A DNA stretch of 24,830 nucleotides from a virus. Each line of letters opens with the position of its first letter. Positions within the stretch are counted from its first letter, which is position 1. The stretch spans positions 1-24,830 of IMG/VR virus record IMGVR_UViG_3300025435_000086; one strand, written 5' to 3'. This document shows, piece by piece, positions 15,022 to 23,357 of the stretch. The position numbers and the translations under genes are program-made. Under the pieces are notes generated by a model. The model was not told the DNA's origin and made no database searches. It saw only the letters and a program-made list of their open reading frames with translations.

Positions 15022-16431
15022 ATGACTACGTTAATTCCAAAATATGACCAAGGTTCTGCATCAGCAGTAAACAGACCTTTTAATAAAAAATTACAAGAAT
15101 CTGTTTCTATCTTAGATTTTGGCGGTGACCCTACAGGCTCTTCTGATTCTTCATCAGCTTTTAACGCTGCGGTTGCTGCATCTAGTCATATTTATTTCCC
15201 TGCTGGTACATATAAGTTTTCTAGTACATTAACCATAAATAATATTAATGGTCTTGTATTAGAAGGTGCTGCTGCTGCTTTAATTTCTGCAGGAACTACT
15301 TATAGCACAAATACTGTATTTTCTTTTGATTCTGCTGCTTCAGGAAGTAATGGATTAGTAATCAGTAACTTTGTTGGTGTTGTTGTTAAAAACATTGTTA
15401 TTACACAAAATCATAGTGGTGCTGGTGGTGGTTCTGCTCTTGTTATGTCAGGAGGCCATGACTTTACACTTGAAAACATTAAAGTATCTTCACAAACTGG
15501 GTCTACTGGAAAAGGTATTGTTTTAGGTGGAGGAACAGGAGCAACATCTACATTTACAGGAAGAATTAATAATTGCAAAGTTATTATGGCCAGTGGAGGC
15601 TCTGGAATACAAAGTAATGACACAAATACTAGCTTAACTTTTGATAGTTGTTATGTTATTGGAGGTCATTATGATTTTTCAGGCACTGTTTATTCAACAG
15701 TAATAAATTGCGCTTGTGATACTTCCGATTTATACGGATATGGAATTGTTGGGTGCGCTGGAATGACATTTACTTCTTGTGGTGCAGAACAATGTCAGCA
15801 AACAATGTTTTATTTGTCTCAAGGAACAAATAACATTACATTTACTTCTCCTTTAGGATTGGCAAATAATCAATCAGGAAATACATCTCAAGGAGATTTA
15901 TTTACTTTTGATAGTAGTGGCGGTGCTATTCAGGGAATTACAATTACCAATCCTTCCGCAGTTAATTCAGTTTCTGCTACTGTTGCTAATATTTATGGAA
16001 CAGCATCTAGCGGAGTTGTTGATGTTTATGGAGTAATTTCTTCTAAACTTCCTAAAGGTTTTGGTGGCAATACAACTTGGTTGCAAAATAAACTTACCTA
16101 TACTGGCGATACAGAAAATATTTCATTTTCCCCTACTTTAGATTCAAATTGGACTCTTGTTGGAACTCCTACAATTACTGCTTATTACAATAAAAAAGGT
16201 AAGCAAATTTATGTTTCCATTGTTATTACTCCAGCAACAAGTATTAAAGCAAACGCAGGTGCAAAAATAAACCTTCCTTGGTCTGAAATTTCTCCAAGTG
16301 GAGCATGGGTTATTGATGAATCTAATACTCCTTATGGAACTGCTGCAATTTTTAATTCTGAAATTTATTTGCAAACAACTGGAACTTTAACTGTTCCATT
16401 AACTGTAAGCGGTACATTTTTAATTCCTTAA
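15022..16431 (+). CDS. Second tailspike, pectate-lyase-like beta-helix
   Basis: A 469-residue spike. It lacks the 100-residue anchor of the two preceding genes and begins with a short head (MTTLIPKYDQGSASAVNRPF), then KLQESVSILDFGGDPTGSSD (about 23-42), the same hinge as in the 10984 spike, leading into a right-handed beta-helix rich in Ser, Thr, Gly and Val up to about 345. The last 110 residues form a separate beta-sandwich-like domain (from about YTGDTENISFSP), perhaps a receptor-binding or trimerising cap. AAGG stands before the ATG. Two spikes with different helices suggest a phage able to attack more than one surface glycan or with layered spikes. This is inference. Confidence 0.85.
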   Translation: MTTLIPKYDQGSASAVNRPFNKKLQESVSILDFGGDPTGSSDSSSAFNAAVAASSHIYFPAGTYKFSSTLTINNINGLVLEGAAAALISAGTTYSTNTVFSFDSAASGSNGLVISNFVGVVVKNIVITQNHSGAGGGSALVMSGGHDFTLENIKVSSQTGSTGKGIVLGGGTGATSTFTGRINNCKVIMASGGSGIQSNDTNTSLTFDSCYVIGGHYDFSGTVYSTVINCACDTSDLYGYGIVGCAGMTFTSCGAEQCQQTMFYLSQGTNNITFTSPLGLANNQSGNTSQGDLFTFDSSGGAIQGITITNPSAVNSVSATVANIYGTASSGVVDVYGVISSKLPKGFGGNTTWLQNKLTYTGDTENISFSPTLDSNWTLVGTPTITAYYNKKGKQIYVSIVITPATSIKANAGAKINLPWSEISPSGAWVIDESNTPYGTAAIFNSEIYLQTTGTLTVPLTVSGTFLIP

Positions 16432-16436
16432 ATAAT

Positions 16437-16583
16437 ATGAAAACATTTACATTAGAAGATAAAGAAGCAGAGTTTATTGTTCAAGTTATGGGACAGTTAC
16501 CTACACAGTCAGGTGCTTATCCATTACTACAAAAGCTCCAACAGCAGTATGCTTTAATTACCGAAGAACCAAAGGCAGAATAA
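16437..16583 (+). CDS. Small helical protein before gp4-like gene (48 aa)
   Basis: An ATG at 16437 opens 48 codons to TAA at 16581-16583, with the gp4-like ATG directly adjacent. The product (MKTFTLEDKEAEFIVQVMGQ, then LPTQSGAYPLLQKLQQQ) looks like one or two amphipathic helices joined by an LPT-x-S-x-A turn, a layout I associate with small conserved phage proteins of unknown role. No clear ribosome site is seen and the previous stop lies only five bases before, so coupling is likely. Confidence 0.7.
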   Translation: MKTFTLEDKEAEFIVQVMGQLPTQSGAYPLLQKLQQQYALITEEPKAE

Positions 16584-17279
16584 ATGACTACCACTTACCA
16601 ACAATCTAGGGATTCCGTAATCAATGGCGCACTCCGTGTATTGGGGGTAATTGGTGCTGGTGATACCCCAACCCCACAGGACTATCAGAACTGCTCTGAA
16701 GCCCTAAACCTGTATATCAAACAGCTACAAACTAAGGGTATGCCATTATGGTTAGTAGAAGACCTCCCAGTACCTATGGTAGCAGGTCAATACACCTACA
16801 CATTAGGCCCAACAGGAGATGTAGTCTGTGACCGCCCTTTAAGAGTCGTTATGGCGTTCATTAGAAGCCCTCAGGGGAACGATACAACCCTTCAGGTCAT
16901 CTCACGTCAAGAGTATATGCAACAGGGCTATAAACCCTCTTCAGGTACTCCTAATCAGGTCTATTACGACCCACAATTAGGTAATGGCGTATTGTATGTA
17001 TTTAACAACCCTAATGATGCAGGATGGACTATCCATCTACAAGTACAACAACCTATTTCAGACATCCTAACACCCACTTCAATCCCTCAGTTTCCTTCTG
17101 AATGGTTCAATACATTGAAGTTTGGTTTGGCTGACCAGTTAGCCCTTGAGTATGGTGTTCCTGCACAAGTCCGTGCTGAACTAGCTCAACGTGCCGCTAA
17201 GTATGAAGAAGTAATGACAGATTGGAGCCAAGAAGAGGCTTCTACTTCTTTCCAACCAGATTATAGATTTAGGGGTTAA
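16584..17279 (+). CDS. Tail accessory / head completion protein, P22 gp4-like
   Basis: In P22, gp4 binds the bottom of the portal after packaging and starts the tail neck. This 231-residue protein has the expected N-terminal helices (about 1-55, with ALRVLGVIGAGDTPTPQD and LNLYIKQLQTKGMPLW), a central beta-rich part with the fragment AGQYTYTLGPTGDVVCDRPL (about 92-111) and a C-terminal helical region (about 165-220, with FPSEWFNTLKFGLADQLALEYG) before a short tail. This arrangement is typical of gp4-like and related tubular adaptor proteins. The gp10-like gene follows two bases later, as expected for a P22-type neck. Confidence 0.88.
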   Translation: MTTTYQQSRDSVINGALRVLGVIGAGDTPTPQDYQNCSEALNLYIKQLQTKGMPLWLVEDLPVPMVAGQYTYTLGPTGDVVCDRPLRVVMAFIRSPQGNDTTLQVISRQEYMQQGYKPSSGTPNQVYYDPQLGNGVLYVFNNPNDAGWTIHLQVQQPISDILTPTSIPQFPSEWFNTLKFGLADQLALEYGVPAQVRAELAQRAAKYEEVMTDWSQEEASTSFQPDYRFRG

Positions 17280-17281
17280 TT

Positions 17282-18853
17282 ATGGCAATTAGCCGTATAC
17301 CTCTTGCTCATAACATTGGTAGTCGTGATGGAACCTTAAACAAGGATTCAAAGCTAGGCAATGCGATTATTGAAGTAGAGAAAAAAGAGTCTATTGCAGC
17401 CGTTAAACGCCCAGGACTCAAAACTTATCAGACTCTAACTGCAGGAGAAGGACTTGGTATCTTTGCCGCTGGTACTCACTTACTTACTATTATTGGAGCT
17501 ACCTTCTATGACAATGGAGTGGCTAATGCTACCCCTGTTGATGGCACGGGGTCATACGACTTCATCTACTCGGTAGACCAAACTCAAGTCTTTTTTAAAA
17601 ATGCCAATCATGGGTATGTCTATACCATTGCAACAAGCACCATTTTAGATTTACAAGGCACCATTACGACGCAAAACGGTACTACTGTATCAGGTACCCC
17701 CGTAGTAACATTATCTGCATCTAATTCTGCAATTCAGGTTGGACAGATTGTGACAGGGACAGGAGTTCCCCTCGGCACTTATGTTTTAACTATATTTGGT
17801 ACTGCCTTAACTTTAAGTCAAAATGCTACAGCTTCTGGAACCGTTAGTCTTACCTTTACTACCTCTTATCCTGCTACTACTGTACCAGGTGCGGTGTTTG
17901 TGGATGGGTATTATGTTGTTGGGACTCCTGAGGGGTTACTTTATAACTCTAACGTAGAAGACCCTACAACTTGGCAAGCAATTAACTACATTGGTGTAGT
18001 GTCCTCTGCCGACCCATTATTGGCTATTGGTAGGACAATTAACTACATTGTTACTTTTGGTTCATTCCATATTGAATTCTTTTATGACGCAGGAAGCTCT
18101 CCTGGTAGTCCATTTTTACCATACCAAAACTCTGTAATCAAATTTGGTGTGGCAGCAAAGGCTTCAGTAGTGCAAATGGACAATACCCTTGTTTGGATGT
18201 CTACAAGCTACCAAAAGGGTTTCCAAATAATGACAATGGCTGGTCAATCAGCACAAGTCATTTCTAACCAATATATTGAAAGAATTATCAATAACTGTAA
18301 CCCTGCATCTGCTTATGCCTTTAGCATTAAGACTTCAGGACATTCCCTATACGTATTAACCCTTAGAGACTTAGGGTATACCCTAGTATATGACTTTGCT
18401 CAAAATGGTTGGACATATTGGACTTCTACTGAAAACAACGTAGAAGGCTACTTTAAAGGACAGTATTACACCAAGTACCAAAACATGGATTTACTTCAAC
18501 ATGAGACTAACGGTAAAGTCTATGAGTTTGATTCAAACACCTATCAAGATGATGGTAATCCAATTGCGGTATTAGCTCGTACTCCATTAGTAGATGGTGG
18601 CGATAATCTACGTAAGTTTTGGAGAAGCGTTCAGGTAGTAGGCGATAAGATTGATTCTTATGCCCTGTTACGCTATACCAGCGATGACTACCAAACCTTT
18701 TCTGCGTGGCAGAACGTCAATCTTAATACCGCTAAATCCGAAGTCCATAGACTAGGGCAGGGCCGTAGAAGAGCGTTTGACTTACTTCACCAAGATAATG
18801 TACCCTTGAGACTCGAATATTTTGAAGTCGATGTCGAAAAGGGGGATTCATGA
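17282..18853 (+). CDS. Packaged-DNA stabilization protein, P22 gp10-like
   Basis: gp10 forms the hub below gp4 that keeps DNA in the head and carries the tailspikes. The 523 residues show the family opening (AVKRPGLKTYQT at about 40-51, GLGIFAAGTHLLTIIG at about 57-72) and a beta-rich propeller-like body with aromatic strand repeats to the end. Between about 130 and 195 lies a Ser/Thr/Val/Gly-rich stretch (SGTPVVTLSASNSAIQVGQI, TGTGVPLGTYV) that looks like an inserted small beta domain, after which the body resumes (PGAVFVDGYYVVGTPEGLLY). The gene overlaps the following acetyltransferase gene by four bases (ATGA). Confidence 0.87.
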   Translation: MAISRIPLAHNIGSRDGTLNKDSKLGNAIIEVEKKESIAAVKRPGLKTYQTLTAGEGLGIFAAGTHLLTIIGATFYDNGVANATPVDGTGSYDFIYSVDQTQVFFKNANHGYVYTIATSTILDLQGTITTQNGTTVSGTPVVTLSASNSAIQVGQIVTGTGVPLGTYVLTIFGTALTLSQNATASGTVSLTFTTSYPATTVPGAVFVDGYYVVGTPEGLLYNSNVEDPTTWQAINYIGVVSSADPLLAIGRTINYIVTFGSFHIEFFYDAGSSPGSPFLPYQNSVIKFGVAAKASVVQMDNTLVWMSTSYQKGFQIMTMAGQSAQVISNQYIERIINNCNPASAYAFSIKTSGHSLYVLTLRDLGYTLVYDFAQNGWTYWTSTENNVEGYFKGQYYTKYQNMDLLQHETNGKVYEFDSNTYQDDGNPIAVLARTPLVDGGDNLRKFWRSVQVVGDKIDSYALLRYTSDDYQTFSAWQNVNLNTAKSEVHRLGQGRRRAFDLLHQDNVPLRLEYFEVDVEKGDS

Positions 18854-19302
18854 TTGAGTATAAAGAAGAAACGTTTGACCAAGTAATTGACGAAATTAAG
18901 CCTTTATTAGAAGACCATTGGCAAGAAATAGCCCTACATAAGGATTCTATTAAGCTCAATCCTGATTATGCCAAATATGAGCAAATGTTCAAAAATGGCA
19001 ATATGAGGATTGTAACGGCTAGAGACGATGGTAAATTGGTGGGATATTGCATAATGTTGCTATACCATCATATTCATTATAAAGACCAATTTATGGCTAT
19101 GGATGACATTTTTTTCATAGCTAAAGATTACCGTAAGGGCTTGACAGGTGTAAAATTGTTCATTAAGACCGAAGAGATAATGAAGCAATACGGAGTTACC
19201 AAGTTGTCTATGAATGTAAAAATACATCAAGACGTTGGAGCCATATTTGAACGTTTAGGATATAAAGAGACTGAGCGTATGTTTACTAAGATGATTGGAT
19301 AG
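18850..19302 (+). CDS. GNAT-family N-acetyltransferase
   Basis: GNAT enzymes move an acetyl group from acetyl-CoA to an amine. The 150 residues show the fold in order: an N-terminal helix pair with EDHWQEIALHKDSIKLNPDY (21-40), the strand ARDDGKLVGYCIML (57-70), the strand and pyrophosphate-binding loop MDDIFFIAKDYRKGLTGVKL (84-103) and the C-terminal MNVKIHQDVGAIFERLGYKE (121-140). The loop RKGLTG is a variant of the usual R-x-x-G-x-G. A GGGGG ribosome site inside the gp10-like gene and the ATGA overlap tie its expression to virion genes. GNATs at this spot occur in other podoviruses, but the substrate is unknown. It could modify a virion or host protein. Confidence 0.88.
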   Translation: MIEYKEETFDQVIDEIKPLLEDHWQEIALHKDSIKLNPDYAKYEQMFKNGNMRIVTARDDGKLVGYCIMLLYHHIHYKDQFMAMDDIFFIAKDYRKGLTGVKLFIKTEEIMKQYGVTKLSMNVKIHQDVGAIFERLGYKETERMFTKMIG

Positions 19303-19305
19303 ATT

Positions 19306-20256
19306 ATGGGCGCAGCCGCAGCAGGAGTAGCAGACGTAGTAGGATTAGGAGCAGCAGATGCAGCAGCAGCAACAGCCGCAGCAGACATAGCAGGTGGTGC
19401 GTTTACAGCAGCAGATATAGCTTCTGGTGCCGTTACTGTTGGTGATGCTTTGGCTCAAGGAGCTACTGTTGGAGAATTAGTTTCTGCTGGAGCACCGATT
19501 GGGGATTTGATTGCCTCAGGTGTCTCAGTTGCTGATTTAACTGCCGCAGGTGCTACTGCCGAACAAATTGCTGCAGCAACTCCTATGTTGGAAACTGCAG
19601 CCGCAGGTGCTGAATCTATCCCATTCCAACTTGCTGATGGTTCAATGGGTTCTATTCAAGGTGGAAACATCCTTGACGCTGCAGGTAACATTGTTGCTAA
19701 AGGTGGAGTAGGAACTACATTAGGCGACTTGGCTGGATACGCCAAGACTGGTGCTCAATTAATAGGCGGTATTGGACAATTAGGACAAGCTGCATCATTA
19801 TTGGGTGGTGGAAAAACTAAGCCAGGTGTTGCTGACCCATACGCAGCATACCGTTCACAAGCAGCTTCCCAGTTACAGAACTTACTGGCAAACCCAAATA
19901 CCATTACCTCTACTCCAGGTTACCAGTTTAACCTCCAACAAGGCTTACAAGCTCAACAGGCTCAACAAGCTGCACAGGGTCGTTTAGTATCAGGCGGTGG
20001 ATTGTTGCAAGCTCAACAGTTTGGTCAACAGTATGCTACTTCTAGCCTACAGCAACAACAAAACTTACTAGCTACATTATCAGGTGCTAATCAAGCCCCT
20101 GCAGGTGCAGCGCAAGCTCAACAAGGTATTAACTTTGGTCAAGCAGGGTTAGGTGCGTTGGGATTACAACAGTTAGCTGGAGGTGCAGCGAACGTACTAA
20201 ATCCATTACAAACACTCTATTCCCAATACAATCAATCATCTCCTTCGGTGAGTTAA
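19306..20256 (+). CDS. Probable ejection (DNA transfer) protein, Ala/Gly/Gln-rich
   Basis: A 316-residue protein. The N-terminal 100 residues are Ala/Gly-rich and contain six copies of a ten-residue repeat. A Gly-rich hydrophobic stretch follows (about 145-170, GAQLIGGIGQLGQAASLLGG). The segment about 177-265 (TPGYQFNLQQGLQAQQAQQA, then GRLVSGGGLLQAQQFGQQYA) matches a pattern common in podovirus DNA-transfer proteins: a Pro-Gly-Tyr-x-Phe helix, an Ala-rich helix, a Ser-Gly-Gly turn and a Gln-rich helix. Ejection proteins are packed in the head and leave with DNA to form a conduit through the envelope. It starts three bases after the GNAT stop and is followed by two more proteins of ejection type. 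Confidence 0.72.
   Translation: MGAAAAGVADVVGLGAADAAAATAAADIAGGAFTAADIASGAVTVGDALAQGATVGELVSAGAPIGDLIASGVSVADLTAAGATAEQIAAATPMLETAAAGAESIPFQLADGSMGSIQGGNILDAAGNIVAKGGVGTTLGDLAGYAKTGAQLIGGIGQLGQAASLLGGGKTKPGVADPYAAYRSQAASQLQNLLANPNTITSTPGYQFNLQQGLQAQQAQQAAQGRLVSGGGLLQAQQFGQQYATSSLQQQQNLLATLSGANQAPAGAAQAQQGINFGQAGLGALGLQQLAGGAANVLNPLQTLYSQYNQSSPSVS
19396..19578 (+). repeat. Six decapeptide repeats in the first ejection protein
   Basis: Residues 31-91 divide into units that begin with Gly: GAFTAADIAS, GAVTVGDALAQ, GATVGELVSA, GAPIGDLIAS, GVSVADLTAA and GATAEQIAAA. The pattern is G-A-x-V/T-x-D/E-L/I-x-A/S-A/S. Regular short hydrophobic repeats of this kind usually fold as a small solenoid. Confidence 0.8.
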
Positions 20257-20257
20257 T

Positions 20258-21730
20258 ATGGCAAGTCTTTCAGAATTAGCTAATATATTGCAAACAAGCC
20301 CTGCTCAAGCATTTAGGCAGGAAGATATTTCATCGCAACAATATGGATTACAGCAACAAAAAATACAACAAGTTCAAAAAAGCATGGCACCTCCTTTGGC
20401 TGGAATGACTGGAGTAGGCGCTGGTGGTGGTCAACCACAACAAGGTTTGGGGCAGATGGCTGGAAATATATTGCCTCCAGAATATAGCCTTACTTCAGCT
20501 GATGGTCAATTAACTACTTCTGGTTTATATAGCAAAACTAAAACATCGGCATTAAAAGATGAGCAAATGGCTCAAGCTGCTTTGCAAGATGCTAATTATT
20601 ATGAAGCAATAGGCAAATCAGAGCTTGCTGAAAAAGCCAAAGAAGAATCTCGTAGATTAATGACTCAAGCAAAACTTACAGATATTGAAGCACAAAAAAT
20701 AAGAACTGATGGCAAAGACGACCTTATGAGTTCTTTATATCGTGCAAAAAGTCAAACTGATTTTGACCAAAGGTTAAAAGATGGTTTAGAAAGAACTGGC
20801 GTTCCAATGCCAAAAGAATTTCCAACCACTTGGACTCCAGATTTAAAAGAAAAGTTCATTGCCAAAATGTCTCCTACTATGAGACAAAAAATGGAAAGTG
20901 AAGACCTTGCAGAAGCTGCTTCTAAACGTGCTGCGAAAGCTCTTGAAGATAGAGAGCGTAAAAATAATGCGGCAGACCAAAATAATTTACCAAAACAACC
21001 CGTTACAAAAGTTGTAGATGGAAAAGTTGTGCCTACAACGTTTGATGATGCACTTGCTAATCCAAAGTACGGAGTTGCAACAAGTAAAGTATCAACCGAT
21101 GACAAAAAAGTTGCACGTAGGGTTAGTACCGACTCACAATTAATTCTTTCTAGTTTAGATGACGTATCAACACTAAATGAAAACGGTTCAAAAAGTCTTA
21201 CAGGAACAACATTTTCTAATCTCCCAGATAAAGGTTTATTGACTGCCCCAGCCAAAGCATTGGCAAATAATATGTCTGATACCGATGCACAAATGTATGA
21301 TTCAATTCTTGGGCCAGCTACTCGTGAAATGGTGCAATTCTTAATGCCAGATTACCGCCCAACTGATGCTGCATTTCAAAAGACTGAAGCAATCTACAAA
21401 GGAAGGTCTGGAGAGCCACATATTGTTCAAATTCAAAAATTGGCTAAATTGCGTCAAGACTATGAAAATGCTGGTAAATCATATTTAGATGCTGGAATTA
21501 TGAATGCAGAGCAAGCCAAAGAATTCAAGGCTAATGTGTTAAAGTCTCGTCAAATGATTCCTTACTCTGTTAAAGATGTAATTGAATTTAGAAAAGAAAT
21601 GGAAAATAATCCTGATTTATCTATGGATGATTTTTTAAGAAGAAAAGGTCTTATTAAATCAAAAGATGAAAAATCATCTGTATCGGTAAAAGGCACTGGT
21701 ACTAAAGAAGACCCAATCAAACTAGACTAA
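20258..21730 (+). CDS. Probable internal virion / ejection protein, helical
   Basis: A 490-residue, mainly helical and highly charged protein with a Gln-rich N-terminal region (20-70), a coiled-coil-like region with Glu/Lys/Ala (about 100-155 and 205-245), a linker, and a C-terminal helical domain (about 290-465). It ends in an acidic tail. I see no catalytic motif or signal peptide. The assignment as internal virion protein rests on its place between two other ejection-type genes, its length and composition. The start has GGTGAG ahead of the ATG. Confidence 0.6.
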   Translation: MASLSELANILQTSPAQAFRQEDISSQQYGLQQQKIQQVQKSMAPPLAGMTGVGAGGGQPQQGLGQMAGNILPPEYSLTSADGQLTTSGLYSKTKTSALKDEQMAQAALQDANYYEAIGKSELAEKAKEESRRLMTQAKLTDIEAQKIRTDGKDDLMSSLYRAKSQTDFDQRLKDGLERTGVPMPKEFPTTWTPDLKEKFIAKMSPTMRQKMESEDLAEAASKRAAKALEDRERKNNAADQNNLPKQPVTKVVDGKVVPTTFDDALANPKYGVATSKVSTDDKKVARRVSTDSQLILSSLDDVSTLNENGSKSLTGTTFSNLPDKGLLTAPAKALANNMSDTDAQMYDSILGPATREMVQFLMPDYRPTDAAFQKTEAIYKGRSGEPHIVQIQKLAKLRQDYENAGKSYLDAGIMNAEQAKEFKANVLKSRQMIPYSVKDVIEFRKEMENNPDLSMDDFLRRKGLIKSKDEKSSVSVKGTGTKEDPIKLD

Positions 21731-21738
21731 AGAATACT

Positions 21739-23199
21739 ATGCCAGTATATGAATACCAAGGTCAGCATTATGATATTTCTGAAACAGACCCATCTAAAGC
21801 TAAAGAGAAAATTCTTTCTCATTTAGTAAAGTCTGAACCAAAAACAGAAGTAACTGTAGAAGGTGCTCCTGCCGATATTCCAAAAGCTGACTATAAACCT
21901 GCAACTGGATTGACAACACCACAAGTAACTGAAGGTGGTGCAGCATTTTTGGCTCCTACATCTCTTCGTAAAGAAGTTCCAGTAGCAAAACAAACATTTG
22001 GTTTTGACCCTTCTCGTATAAATAAAGTCCCGTTATCTGAGTATGGTTCTAATATTGCTAGGGGTGCGGCTACTGGTGGAGCAATAGGTGGTGTTATTGG
22101 TGGTTTTACTGGCCCAGGAATACTTGCAACTGCAGGGGGTGGTGCTGTAATGGGTGCCGCATCTGGTTTGGCTGAATCAGTTGCTAAAGACCTTGGATAT
22201 GGCCCTGGAACACAGACGCTTGCTGGGTTAGCTGCTGGTATGCCAGCCCCAGTAAAATCTACAACCGACTTTTTAGTTAAATCTAGATTAGCTCAAAAAG
22301 TATTTGGAATGGCTGAGACTGCAGCTTATACAATGATGCCTGGAGTAGCTGGTAAAGTTGCTAAATTATCTAAATTTATTCCTCAAGGTGAAGCAAAACT
22401 TGCTGGTCGTGATGTTGAGTCAGCATTAGGTACAGAACCTAAAACTGCTGGTGTAAAAGTTTCTACAGACCCAACAAGCGAAACATATAAATTCACACAA
22501 GAATTACAAGCACAACATGGAAAAGATGCAACAGTTAATAAACTGTATGAAGATGCGAAAGCAGGATATGATGCAGCATTAGCAGAAAAAACTGGTAAAG
22601 GGCTTAAAGAAGATTTAACTCATATAGTTTCAGAGTTTCCTGCAGAATCCCGTGCTTCATCTGCTAAAAAGATTAGAAAATTATTTCTTGACGAAGACGG
22701 CAATCCTTTTGATGGTAATGCGGTTATTAATAACCTTAAATCTGATGAATTCAAAGCATTAAGCAATAATGAACAAGAGAAAGTTCGTAATGCTGTAAAC
22801 AAATTTATACCAGGTGGTGCTGAGAAGGTTGCACGTAATGCTTCTGAAAAAGAATTTGTTGCAAAAGCTAAGGACGCATTACCTGAACTGTTTAAAAGCA
22901 AAGATTATAGAACTATTAATACTCAAATGGGTAATTTTGGAAAAGATGAGATTGGTCAGAAGGTGTTTAAACAAGAGTTAGGATATTATTTAAAAGGTCT
23001 TCCTGTAGAACAAGGTAAGACATTATGGAATAACATTGGCTCTAGTGTTAATAAAAACATTATCAAAGACCCAGCGGAATTTAAAAAAGTTACTGAAATG
23101 ATTAATAATGCTAGAACAGAAAAAGAGTTATCTCGTGCAGCTAATTTAATTATTAAAGCAACCTATGGTGCCTATGAAACACGAAGAAAGAAAAAATAA
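21739..23199 (+). CDS. Probable ejection protein with Gly-rich membrane segment
   Basis: A 486-residue protein. The first 40 residues ([20 protein letters not shown] and on) form a small domain with a tyrosine-rich start. Residues about 104-150 are a Gly/Ala-rich, hydrophobic stretch ([20 protein letters not shown], then [19 protein letters not shown]), a type of glycine-zipper membrane segment found in ejection proteins that insert in the host envelope. The rest is helical and Lys/Glu-rich with a strongly basic end (ETRRKKK). No lysozyme or transglycosylase motif is seen. Its stop overlaps the next start (TAATG). Confidence 0.68.
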   Translation: MPVYEYQGQHYDISETDPSKAKEKILSHLVKSEPKTEVTVEGAPADIPKADYKPATGLTTPQVTEGGAAFLAPTSLRKEVPVAKQTFGFDPSRINKVPLSEYGSNIARGAATGGAIGGVIGGFTGPGILATAGGGAVMGAASGLAESVAKDLGYGPGTQTLAGLAAGMPAPVKSTTDFLVKSRLAQKVFGMAETAAYTMMPGVAGKVAKLSKFIPQGEAKLAGRDVESALGTEPKTAGVKVSTDPTSETYKFTQELQAQHGKDATVNKLYEDAKAGYDAALAEKTGKGLKEDLTHIVSEFPAESRASSAKKIRKLFLDEDGNPFDGNAVINNLKSDEFKALSNNEQEKVRNAVNKFIPGGAEKVARNASEKEFVAKAKDALPELFKSKDYRTINTQMGNFGKDEIGQKVFKQELGYYLKGLPVEQGKTLWNNIGSSVNKNIIKDPAEFKKVTEMINNARTEKELSRAANLIIKATYGAYETRRKKK

Positions 23200-23357
23200 T
23201 GCCACTTAAATCAGGTTCATCACAAAAGACTATTTCATCTAACATCTCCAAAGAGGTGAAAGCTGGTCGTCCACAGAAGCAAGCGGTTGCTATTGCTCTT
23301 ACTAAGGCTAGAGCAGGTAAACCACCTTCAGGCAAGACTAGAAAGAAAATGAAATGA
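23199..23357 (+). CDS. Small basic DUF6496-type protein (52 aa)
   Basis: The 52 residues ([20 protein letters not shown], then [19 protein letters not shown]) match a small family common in phages with the pattern [37 protein letters not shown], which I know as DUF6496. The function of the family is unknown. The product is very basic with one short helix. The start overlaps the previous stop (TAATG) and the stop overlaps the next start (ATGA). Base composition rises in G+C from here on compared with the ejection genes. Confidence 0.88.
   Translation: MPLKSGSSQKTISSNISKEVKAGRPQKQAVAIALTKARAGKPPSGKTRKKMK

Noticed and set aside
20752-21255. Long open frame on the minus strand (167 codons)
   Set aside because: It lies wholly inside the second ejection gene, has Ser/Leu-rich shadow composition, no ribosome site was evident, and all other genes are on the + strand.
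21739-23199. Possible lytic transglycosylase or lysozyme in the third ejection protein
   Set aside because: No catalytic Glu context or transglycosylase motif was found. Only the Gly-rich hydrophobic segment and charged helices are visible.
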